Made by a program: the position numbers and the translations under genes. The notes beneath the pieces are model-generated. The model worked only from the letters and a program-made list of their open reading frames with translations. It was not told the DNA's origin and made no database searches. Positions 6,658 to 13,309 of a stretch of DNA of 14,221 nucleotides are shown piece by piece. The stretch spans positions 1 through 14,221 of the forward strand of contig JAIVIG010000006.1 in the NCBI GenBank assembly GCA_020200675.1. The letters run 5' to 3'. Each line of letters opens with the position of its first letter. The first letter of the stretch is position 1. The DNA is from Actinomycetota bacterium (GTDB lineage Bacteria > Actinomycetota > Rubrobacteria > Rubrobacterales > Rubrobacteraceae).

Positions 6658-7230
6658 CTGGAGACGGAGATCGAGGACGAAGGCACTGTTTTCTATCCCG
6701 TTTTCCTCGACCTCGACGGCAAGCGTTGCGTCGTCGTCGGGGGCGGCGGGGTCGCGAACCGCAAGGCTAGGAAGCTCTTGCAGGCGAGGGCGAGGGTCGT
6801 GGTGATATCGCCCGACGTGAGGCCAGAGCTGGCGAGCATGGCCGTCGAGGTGCGGCGGAGGCCGTACAGGGAGGGTGATCTGGAAGGCGCTTTTCTGGCG
6901 TTCGCGGCGACGGACCGCCGGGAGGTCAACGCGGCGGTAGCCCGGGAGGCCCGAGAGAGGGGCGTTCCGGTAAACGTCGCGGACGAGCCCTCCGAAGGAG
7001 ATTTCGCGTTGCCCTCGACCTTGAGGCGCGGGCAATTGCAGGTCGCGGTCTCGACCGGCGGGGCATCGCCCACGCTGGCGCAGAGGATCCGGCGGGAGCT
7101 CGAGGACGTTTTCGGGTACGAATGGGCTGGTGTGGTAGAGGCGCTCCATAAGGCGCGGCGGGACGGGCGCAGGGCCGAGGACGAGCTAGAGGAGGTGGTC
7201 GAGAAGTGCTTATCGCGGTTGCGGGGATGA
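6658..7230 (+). CDS. Precorrin-2 dehydrogenase / sirohydrochlorin ferrochelatase-like (start unresolved)
   Basis: About 190 residues matching the N-terminal half of CysG and yeast Met8p. It oxidises precorrin-2 to sirohydrochlorin with NAD and may insert iron, giving siroheme. Visible signs are FYPVFLDLDGKR, the Rossmann loop VVVGGGGVANRKARKLL, VNVADEP (its Asp matches the catalytic Asp of the family), FALPSTLRRG, and VSTGGASPTLAQRIRREL. No ATG, GTG or TTG lies in frame between the stop at 6628-6630 and the Rossmann loop. The first canonical start, TTG 6778, would delete the NAD site, so 6658 (CTG) is a placeholder. An ATG at 6624 with GAGGGG six bases upstream opens a neighbouring frame that ends at TGA 6654-6656. 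The end overlaps hemA by 25 bases. Confidence 0.85.
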   Translation: METEIEDEGTVFYPVFLDLDGKRCVVVGGGGVANRKARKLLQARARVVVISPDVRPELASMAVEVRRRPYREGDLEGAFLAFAATDRREVNAAVAREARERGVPVNVADEPSEGDFALPSTLRRGQLQVAVSTGGASPTLAQRIRRELEDVFGYEWAGVVEALHKARRDGRRAEDELEEVVEKCLSRLRG

Positions 7231-8507
7231 GCCACCGCTCGGCGCCTATAGAGATACGGGAGAAGGTAGCCTTCTCGCCGTGCGCGGCCCGCTCGTTCCT
7301 GCGGCGGCTCAAGGAGGACGGGGCGGTCGCCGAGGCCGTGCTCGTCTCGACCTGCAACCGGACGGAGCTCTACGCGGTGGTCGAGGATGAGGGCGCCCGG
7401 GGGCGGCTCTTCGACGCTCTGGCCGCCGAGAAGGGCGTCGAGCGAGACTTCCTGGAGCAGCATTCGTACTGGCTCGCGGATGACGAGGCCGTGCGGCATC
7501 TGTACCGGGTGGCTTCCTCTCTAGATTCGATGGTGGTGGGGGAGGGACAGATCCTCGGCCAGGTGCGCGAAGCTTACCGGGCGGCGACCGAGGAGTTGTG
7601 CGCGGGTCCGATCCTGAACCGTCTCTTTCACACCTCCTTGCGGGTCGGCAAGAAGGTCCGCTCGGAGACGGGGATCGGGGACAGCTCCCTCTCCGTGCCG
7701 CGCGTCGCGGTGAAGCTAGCCGAGGAGGTCTTCGGGACGCTCCGCGGGCGGAGGGCGCTGGTCCTCGGGGCGGGCGAGATAAGCGAGCTCGTCGTCAAGC
7801 ACCTCAAGAGTTGCGGGGTACAGGAGCTCAGGATCGCCAACCGCACCGCCGGACGGGCCGCGATGCTCGCCGAGAGGGTCGGGGGTGTGGCGGTCGGCTT
7901 CGACTCTCTGGCTGGGGAGCTACCGAACGTCGACGTGGTAGTTAGCTCGACGGGTTCCGGTGAGTGGGTCGTCGGGAGCGAATTGGTCGCCGGGGCGCTC
8001 GCCCGGAAGAAAGAGCCGCTGTTCTTTATAGACATTGCGGTCCCGCGGGACGTGGATCCGGTGGTGCAGAATCTGGATCGGGCCTACGTCTACGACGTGG
8101 ATGATCTTCAGGCGGTCGTGGATCGCAACTCGGAGGATCGGAGCGCGGCGGCGGCGGCGGGGGAGGCTATGATCGGGCCGGCCGTCTTCGAGTTCATGGG
8201 TTGGCTCTCGACGCTGCATGTGGTGCCCCTGATCAAGGAGCTCAGGAATGAGGCCGAGCGCGTCCGGCGCCACGAGCTCGCCCGCGCCCTGAACAGGTTG
8301 GACCTCTCCCCCGAGGAGGCCGAGGCCGTCGAGCGCATGAGCCACACCCTCGTCAACAAGCTGCTGCACGGTCCCATCCAGGAACTCAAAGCCCTCGCAG
8401 AGAGCGGCTCTCCCGTGGAGAGCGCCGAGGTCCGGCGTCGCCTCCTCGCCCTCGAAGGGTTGGAGATAGGGTTGCACCGCCCCGAGGACCGCTCTCCTTC
8501 GCCATGA
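7206..8507 (+). CDS. hemA: Glutamyl-tRNA reductase
   Basis: A 433-residue enzyme of normal length. It reduces glutamyl-tRNA(Glu) with NADPH to glutamate-1-semialdehyde, the first committed step of C5 heme synthesis. The N-terminus GMSHRSAPIEIREK is typical. The thioester-forming cysteine is C50 in STCNRTELY. H98 lies before YRVASSLDSMVVGEGQ, a highly conserved run. The NADPH Rossmann loop is VLGAGEI (186-192). The C-terminal dimerisation part has the family sequence MSHTLVNKLLHGPI. The GTG start at 7206 has a full GGAGGTGG (7191-7198) seven bases before it and lies inside the end of the dehydrogenase gene, so the two are probably translationally coupled. The stop overlaps the hemC start as ATGA. 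Confidence 0.97.
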   Translation: MLIAVAGMSHRSAPIEIREKVAFSPCAARSFLRRLKEDGAVAEAVLVSTCNRTELYAVVEDEGARGRLFDALAAEKGVERDFLEQHSYWLADDEAVRHLYRVASSLDSMVVGEGQILGQVREAYRAATEELCAGPILNRLFHTSLRVGKKVRSETGIGDSSLSVPRVAVKLAEEVFGTLRGRRALVLGAGEISELVVKHLKSCGVQELRIANRTAGRAAMLAERVGGVAVGFDSLAGELPNVDVVVSSTGSGEWVVGSELVAGALARKKEPLFFIDIAVPRDVDPVVQNLDRAYVYDVDDLQAVVDRNSEDRSAAAAAGEAMIGPAVFEFMGWLSTLHVVPLIKELRNEAERVRRHELARALNRLDLSPEEAEAVERMSHTLVNKLLHGPIQELKALAESGSPVESAEVRRRLLALEGLEIGLHRPEDRSPSP

Positions 8508-9433
8508 ACCCTAGAGAGCCCGTGAGCCTCGGGACGCGGGGCTCGAAGCTCGCCCTGGCGCAGGCCAACGCTTGCGCCGAACGGCTGCGAGAGACGGGCC
8601 TCGAAGTCGAAGTCAGGATCATCAAGACTACCAGCGAGCACCACCCGAACCTGCCGCTCTCCGTAATAGACCAGCGCGACGTCTTCACCCGCCAGCTCGA
8701 CGAGGCGCTCCTGGCCGGCGAGATCGACCTGGCCGTGCATTCCGCAAAGGACGTGCCGACTGAGGTTCCGGAGGGCATAGTCCTCGCGGCGATCACCGAA
8801 CGCCACGACCCACGGGACGCTCTTGTCTCCGACGAGGGTTACGACGCGGACGGCCTGCCGGAAGGGGCCGTGGTCGCCACCTCCAGCCTCCGGCGCCGCG
8901 CCCAGCTCCTGCACCGGCGCCCGGACCTGCGGACCGTGGAGATCCGGGGCAACGTCGACACTCGCGTCCGCAAGATGCGCGAGGGGCAGGCCGACGCCCT
9001 GGTTCTCGCGCGGGCCGGTCTCGACCGCCTTGGTCTCGACGTCCCGCACACGGTGATGCCCTCCGAGATGATGCTTCCAGCCGTGGGCCAGGGGTCTCTG
9101 GCCGTCGCTACGCTGGAGGAGCACCCGCTGCGCGAGACTATCCGTGAGGCGCTGGTTCACGGGCCGAGCGCGCGGGCAGTCCGCGCCGAGCGGGCTATGT
9201 TGAACACCCTGGAGGGCGGTTGCCGGGTGCCGGTCGGGGCGTTGGGGGAGATGGTGGACGGCGACAGGATCTGGCTCCGGGGCCTGGTGGCGTCTACGGA
9301 CGGGGCTTTGCTCTACCGGGGCGAGGCTGTGGGTGAGGAGCCAGAAAAGGTCGGAGAGCGGTTGGCGCGGGATCTCCTGGCGCAGGGGGCCGAGGTGGTG
9401 CTCGGGGAGATCCGGGAGGTGAGGAGCAGGTGA
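8504..9433 (+). CDS. hemC: Porphobilinogen deaminase (hydroxymethylbilane synthase)
   Basis: A 309-residue enzyme that joins four porphobilinogens into hydroxymethylbilane. The N-terminus LGTRGSKLALAQA is canonical. D83 in VHSAKDVPTEVP is the catalytic Asp (Asp84 in E. coli). SSLRRRAQL at 127-135 holds the cofactor-binding arginines. C240 in EGGCRVPVGA carries the dipyrromethane cofactor. One variation is seen: the segment usually reading KGLF(V/T)KE is QRDVFTRQ here (58-65). The ATG overlaps the hemA stop in ATGA, and the stop overlaps the next start in GTGA, so the operon is tightly coupled. Confidence 0.96.
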   Translation: MNPREPVSLGTRGSKLALAQANACAERLRETGLEVEVRIIKTTSEHHPNLPLSVIDQRDVFTRQLDEALLAGEIDLAVHSAKDVPTEVPEGIVLAAITERHDPRDALVSDEGYDADGLPEGAVVATSSLRRRAQLLHRRPDLRTVEIRGNVDTRVRKMREGQADALVLARAGLDRLGLDVPHTVMPSEMMLPAVGQGSLAVATLEEHPLRETIREALVHGPSARAVRAERAMLNTLEGGCRVPVGALGEMVDGDRIWLRGLVASTDGALLYRGEAVGEEPEKVGERLARDLLAQGAEVVLGEIREVRSR

Positions 9434-10968
9434 TCTACCTGGTAGGGAGCGGCCCCGGCGACCCGGGTCTCTTCACGGTGAAGGGCGTCGAATGCCTCCG
9501 AAAGGCAGACGCGGTCGTCTACGACCGGCTCGCGCCCGAGGCCCTGCTCGCCCACGCCCGCCCCGACGCCGAGCTCATCTACGTCGGCAAGAAGCCCGGC
9601 GAGCCCTCGATGCCCCAAGAGGAGATCAACGCGCTCCTCGTGGAGCTGGGCCGCGCCGGAAAGACGGTGGTGCGCCTGAAGGGCGGCGACCCGTACGTCT
9701 TCGGTCGCGGCGGCGAGGAGGCTTTGGACCTCACCCGCGCCGGACTACCCTTCGAAGTAGTCCCCGGTATCACGAGCGGCATAGCGGCTCTCGCCTACGC
9801 CGGAATTCCCGTGACGCATCGTGGCCTCTCCACGAGCGTCGCCTTCGTCACCGGTCACGAGGACCCGACCAAGGGGGAATCGGACGTGGATTGGAAGAAG
9901 CTTGCCAACGGCGCCGAAACGCTCGTGTTGTACATGGGCGTGGGTAGGCTCGCGGAGATCTCCTCCGAACTTATCTCCGCCGGCCGAGACCCCGAAACGC
10001 CGGCCGCCTGCGTTCGATGGGGGACCCGCTCCGATCAGAGGACCGTCACCGGCACGCTGGAGAACATCGCCGAAAAGGTCGCGGAGGCGAACCTCAAGCC
10101 GCCGGCGATAACGGTGGTGGGCAACGTGGTGGCGCTGCGTGACGAGGGGCTGGACTGGTACGAGAGGCGGCTGCTCTTCGGGCGGCGCGTCGTGGTCACC
10201 AGGGCGCGGGCCCAGGCCGGTGAGCTCTCGCGCGAGCTAGAGGCGCTGGGGGCCGAGGTCTTCGAGTTCCCGACCATCGAGATACAGCCACCCAAAGATT
10301 TTCGTCCTCTGGACGAGGCGATCCGGGAGCTCGACTCCTTCGACTGGATCGTCTTTACCAGCGTGAACGGCGTCGAGGCGTTCGTGGAGCGCCTCCGGCA
10401 CCACGGCCTGGACCTCCGGGCGGTGCCACGGCGGGCGAAGGTGGCGGCCATAGGTCCGGCGACGGCCCGGGAGGTAGAAGAGTCAGGGCTCCGGGTGGAC
10501 GTGACGCCCGAGGAGTACAGGGCGGAAGCCCTGATCGGGGCACTGGAGGGCGATTCTCTGGAGGGCAAGAGGGTCTTGATCCCGCGGGCGAAGGTGGCCC
10601 GCGAGATCCTGCCGGAGAAGCTCCGTGAGGCCGGAGCCGAGGTAGTAGTCCCGCCGGCCTACGAGTCCGTGCCTTCGAGCAAGGGTAAGACGCGGCTGGA
10701 GGAGCTGCTCGAGAACGGCGAGATCGACTGTGTGACCTTCACCGCGAGCTCGACGGTGGAGAACTTCGTCCGTGCCTTCGGCGAGGAGGATGCCGCGCGA
10801 CTCCTCTCCGGGACGCGAGTCGCGTGTATCGGGCCGATCACCGCAGAGACCGCCGGCAAGTACGGGATCGGGGTGGACGTCGAAGCCGGCGAGTACACTA
10901 TACTGGGACTGGTAGACGCGGTGGTCGACCTCTTCGCCGCCGGCGACGTGGTCGAGAAAGGCGGGTGA
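9430..10968 (+). CDS. cobA-hemD: Fusion: uroporphyrinogen-III C-methyltransferase + uroporphyrinogen-III synthase
   Basis: A 512-residue two-domain enzyme. Residues 1-245 are the methyltransferase (SUMT): VGSGPGDPG (5-13), YVGKKPG (51-57), GGDPYVFGRGGEE (85-97), PGITSGIAALAYAGIPVTHR (112-131) and PPAITVVG (224-231). It uses S-adenosylmethionine to make precorrin-2. Residues 248-505 are uroporphyrinogen-III synthase, beginning LLFGRRVVVTRARAQAGELS and including FTSVNGVEAF (309-318) and TFTASSTVENF (436-446). It cyclises hydroxymethylbilane from HemC. Such cobA-hemD fusions are known in actinobacteria and some clostridia. One protein therefore makes uroporphyrinogen III and drains it towards siroheme or cobalamin, with the dehydrogenase upstream taking the next step. 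The GTG start overlaps the hemC stop (GTGA 9430-9433). Confidence 0.96.
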   Translation: MIYLVGSGPGDPGLFTVKGVECLRKADAVVYDRLAPEALLAHARPDAELIYVGKKPGEPSMPQEEINALLVELGRAGKTVVRLKGGDPYVFGRGGEEALDLTRAGLPFEVVPGITSGIAALAYAGIPVTHRGLSTSVAFVTGHEDPTKGESDVDWKKLANGAETLVLYMGVGRLAEISSELISAGRDPETPAACVRWGTRSDQRTVTGTLENIAEKVAEANLKPPAITVVGNVVALRDEGLDWYERRLLFGRRVVVTRARAQAGELSRELEALGAEVFEFPTIEIQPPKDFRPLDEAIRELDSFDWIVFTSVNGVEAFVERLRHHGLDLRAVPRRAKVAAIGPATAREVEESGLRVDVTPEEYRAEALIGALEGDSLEGKRVLIPRAKVAREILPEKLREAGAEVVVPPAYESVPSSKGKTRLEELLENGEIDCVTFTASSTVENFVRAFGEEDAARLLSGTRVACIGPITAETAGKYGIGVDVEAGEYTILGLVDAVVDLFAAGDVVEKGG

Positions 10969-10988
10969 TATCGTCGCATTTCCCATAA
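10965..10988 (+). promoter_or_regulatory. Candidate -1 frameshift start of hemB (or a lost base)
   Basis: GTG 10965 overlaps the cobA-hemD stop and has AAAGG (10957-10961 region) just before it. The zero frame reads MISSHFP and stops at TAA 10986-10988. Bases 10979-10985 are T-TTC-CCA, the X-XXY-YYZ slippery pattern in the correct phase, directly before the stop. Slipping back one base gives HFPINRLRRT and the hemB frame. Loss of one C in a C-run during sequencing would look the same. Confidence 0.4.
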
Positions 10989-11032
10989 ACAGGCTTCGAA
11001 GGACGCGCCGCACGGCTGGCCTGCGCGGCCTT

Positions 11033-11953
11033 GTGCGCGAGACGGAGCTCTCCCCAAGTGACTTTATCTACCCAATCTTCGTGACCGCGGGCGAAGACGT
11101 CCGCAATCCCATAGCCTCGATGCCGGGCATCTTCCAGCTCTCCATCAATCACGCCGTCGAGGAGGCCAGGAGGGCGCATGATCTGGGCATCCCGGGCGTC
11201 TTGCTCTTCGGCATACCCGATGAGAAGGACGAGGCGGCGAGCGGGGCGTACGATCCGGAGGGTGTGGTGCAGTTGGCTACCCGCGCGATCAAGGACGCAC
11301 TGCCGGAGCTGCTCGTGGTGACCGACGTATGTCTATGCGAGTACATGAGCCACGGGCATTGCGGAGTAGTGGATAGGGAGCGCGGTGAGATCCTGAACGA
11401 CGTAAGCGTCGAACTGCTCGCGCGCACCGCTTCCTCCCAGGCCGAAGCCGGGGCGGATATCGTCGCCCCGTCGGACATGATGGACGGGCGTGTCGCGGCC
11501 CTGAGGAGCGAGCTCGATCGCGAGGGGCACGAGGGCGTGCCCATAATGGCCTACTCCGCGAAGTACGCCTCGGCTTTCTACGGCCCGTTCCGCGAGGCCG
11601 CCGAGAGCGCGCCGCAGTTCGGCGACCGGCGCGGTTACCAGATGGACCCCGCGAACGCCCGCGAAGCTTTGCGCGAGGTAGCGTTGGACGTAGAAGAGGG
11701 CGCGGACGTGGTAATGGTAAAACCCGCGCTGCCGTACCTCGACGTCGTGCGCCGGGTGCGCGAGACGACCGACCTGCCCGTCGCCGCCTACAACGTGAGC
11801 GGCGAATACTCGATGCTCAAGGCTGCGGTCCAGAATGGCTGGTTGGACGAGGAGCGGGCTGTCCTGGAGGCGCTCACCGGGATAAAGCGGGCCGGGGCGG
11901 AGATCATCATCTCCTACCACGCCCCGGACATCGCCCGCTGGCTGGCAGAGTAG
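11033..11953 (+). CDS. hemB: Porphobilinogen synthase (delta-aminolevulinate dehydratase); true start upstream
   Basis: Condenses two 5-aminolevulinates to porphobilinogen. From GTG 11033 the product is 306 residues. C100, C102 and C110 in DVCLCEYMSHGHCG form the zinc-type metal site. K177 in AYSAKYAS and K230 in VMVKPALPYLD are the two active-site lysines. The C-terminus SYHAPDIARWLAE is typical. However, GTG 11033 has no ribosome site, and the same frame upstream encodes the conserved arm FPINRLRRTRRTAGLRGLV, giving the usual ~327 residues. No ATG, GTG or TTG opens that arm. A GTG at 10965, overlapping the previous stop as GTGA, reads seven codons, reaches the slippery TTTCCCA and then TAA; a -1 shift there joins hemB exactly. 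The 3' end is partly duplicated at 13125-13174. Confidence 0.95.
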   Translation: MRETELSPSDFIYPIFVTAGEDVRNPIASMPGIFQLSINHAVEEARRAHDLGIPGVLLFGIPDEKDEAASGAYDPEGVVQLATRAIKDALPELLVVTDVCLCEYMSHGHCGVVDRERGEILNDVSVELLARTASSQAEAGADIVAPSDMMDGRVAALRSELDREGHEGVPIMAYSAKYASAFYGPFREAAESAPQFGDRRGYQMDPANAREALREVALDVEEGADVVMVKPALPYLDVVRRVRETTDLPVAAYNVSGEYSMLKAAVQNGWLDEERAVLEALTGIKRAGAEIIISYHAPDIARWLAE

Positions 11954-11983
11954 CGGTTGGTGCTTTCTACTGGCAGGTGAGCT

Positions 11984-13114
11984 GTGGCGCGGAAGATAAT
12001 GGTACAGCAGGAAGATGGACCGCGACCAGTGCTGACGGAGATTCTCGCAGATAACGAAGCCCAGCTTCAGGAGATCATGAAAGAGAAACCTGATTTGCTG
12101 CCGGTTGACGAGTTCGAGATGAGCGGTCCACTGATGGTTGTCGGACGAGAAACAACGCTTCCTTCTGGTGCAGTCGACCTACTGAGCGTTGCTCGGAGCG
12201 GCGAACTTCTCCTCATCGAGTTTAAGACCGGACCTCAGAACTCCGACTTTCGCCACGTTCTGGCCCAACTCCTAGATTATGGATCTGATCTCTGGCGAAT
12301 GTCGTATGAGGAGTTTGAGAGTACGGTCGCCAACCGTTACTTCTCAAGCGATCGCTGCGACGATGATCGCCTTCAGGGAAAAGCTTCGCTCAATGAAGCG
12401 GCTCGTGCAATCTGGACGGACCTCTCGGAGGAGGAAATGCCGCTGTTTCGGGAGCGCCTCACGGAGCAGCTAAATACTGGCGCCTTCCATTATGTTGTCG
12501 TCGCTCAACGCTTTACGCCCACAATGGAACGGACAATCGAGTACCTCAACGCCATAACGCCTGCCGCACGATTCTATGCTGTCGAACTCGTGCGCTTCGC
12601 CGCAGAGGGCCTTTCCGCGTTCGAGGCCAGGACGGTGCTGAAACCGGAACTATGGAGTTCTGGCTCAAGACAAGGGCCGCTCAACGAAGGCCGATTTCTG
12701 GAGCAGATCGAGGACGATGCCTACTGTGAGGCGCTACAGGAGTTGCTGGAGGCTTGCCGCGGACTGGGCCTGCGGCTTCCCTGGGGCGCGGCTGGTACGT
12801 CTATTCGGCTGCAGATCCCAGGTCGTTCACAACCTCTGAGCATCGCGTGGCTCTTTCCGCCGGGCGTCTCGGGATGGATGGGCTTGATTGACCTCACCTT
12901 GGGCTTCGATGCTGGAAGTGCACAGGAAACACCTGCAGCGGTACCAGCTTTAGAAGACTACTTGACGAAGGTCGCGGCGTTGCCAGGTGTCGAAACCGCC
13001 AAACCGGATTGGGCTAGCGGCTACCATCTTAACCCCGACACTGTGGTTCGTCACCGTCATCAGATAGCCGACATCCTCGCGGGGCTTGTTCAGCGGGTCA
13101 GTGAGGAGGCTTAG
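11984..13114 (+). CDS. PD-(D/E)XK nuclease-like protein inserted in the heme operon
   Basis: A 376-residue soluble protein. Residues 55-110 show a PD-(D/E)XK core like that of NucS/DUF91-type proteins: D65 in SGAVDLLSV, then E79 and K81 in LLLIEFKTG, and Q95 followed by LLDYGSDLW. This arrangement usually marks a metal-dependent DNase. Residues 110-215 are helical and 230-376 form a domain I do not recognise. Base composition differs from its neighbours: 29 of 60 bases are G/C at 12061-12120 against 43 of 60 in hemC at 8941-9000, and A/T-ending codons are frequent. It lies 30 bases after hemB with an AGGTGAG ribosome site close to its GTG, and splits hemB from hemL. A decayed hemB tail follows it, pointing to insertion. 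Function could be homing, defence or repair; none is proven. Confidence 0.8.
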   Translation: MARKIMVQQEDGPRPVLTEILADNEAQLQEIMKEKPDLLPVDEFEMSGPLMVVGRETTLPSGAVDLLSVARSGELLLIEFKTGPQNSDFRHVLAQLLDYGSDLWRMSYEEFESTVANRYFSSDRCDDDRLQGKASLNEAARAIWTDLSEEEMPLFRERLTEQLNTGAFHYVVVAQRFTPTMERTIEYLNAITPAARFYAVELVRFAAEGLSAFEARTVLKPELWSSGSRQGPLNEGRFLEQIEDDAYCEALQELLEACRGLGLRLPWGAAGTSIRLQIPGRSQPLSIAWLFPPGVSGWMGLIDLTLGFDAGSAQETPAAVPALEDYLTKVAALPGVETAKPDWASGYHLNPDTVVRHRHQIADILAGLVQRVSEEA

Positions 13115-13124
13115 AGGCGTATGT

Positions 13125-13174
13125 GCGGGAATCATCTCTTGTCAGCCCCGGATGTCGCCCACTGGCTCCAATGA
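13125..13174 (+). pseudogene. hemB: Decayed copy of the 3' end of hemB
   Basis: Bases 13131-13167 align to hemB 11906-11943 with 31 identical columns of 38, one 1-base gap, and six mismatches that are all transitions. Downstream of the gap the relic reads APDVAHWLQ then TGA (13172-13174), against APDIARWLAE then TAG in hemB. Just upstream it reads AGIISC against AEIIISY. The changes I/V and R/H are conservative, as between two once-working hemB genes. The relic begins about 11 bases after the stop of the nuclease-like gene. Confidence 0.75.
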
Positions 13175-13221
13175 GACTGCTGTCGGGTAAGCGCTATCAC
13201 CGGCTTCGAGCGTAGTTTGGT

Positions 13222-13251
13222 TATAGAATGCGCGTAAATACGCGGAAGGGG
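13222..13251 (+). promoter_or_regulatory. hemL promoter with palindrome and ribosome site
   Basis: TTATAGAAT at 13221-13229 gives a good -10 (TAGAAT or TATAGA), but no clear -35 is seen. It is followed at once by a perfect 14-base palindrome, CGCGTA-AA-TACGCG (13231-13244), covering the expected start of transcription, a fitting place for a repressor. GGAAGGGG (13244-13251) is the best ribosome site before hemL. The promoter would let hemL escape polarity from the inserted gene. Confidence 0.4.
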
Positions 13252-13309
13252 ACACATTCGATTGCAAGGTAGCGGCAAAAGCATAGAGGACGCCAGAACG
13301 GCGCTTGCC

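Noticed and set aside
8108..9160. Long leftward open frame of 350 codons across hemA and hemC
   Set aside because: Its product is low-complexity and matches no family, while both forward genes show full catalytic motifs. It is a by-product of high GC.
13115..13309. Inverted terminal repeats or a transposase scar explaining the nuclease gene insertion
   Set aside because: No inverted repeats were found at the two ends of the inserted segment, and no transposase or integrase remnant is present; only the hemB tail repeat is supported.
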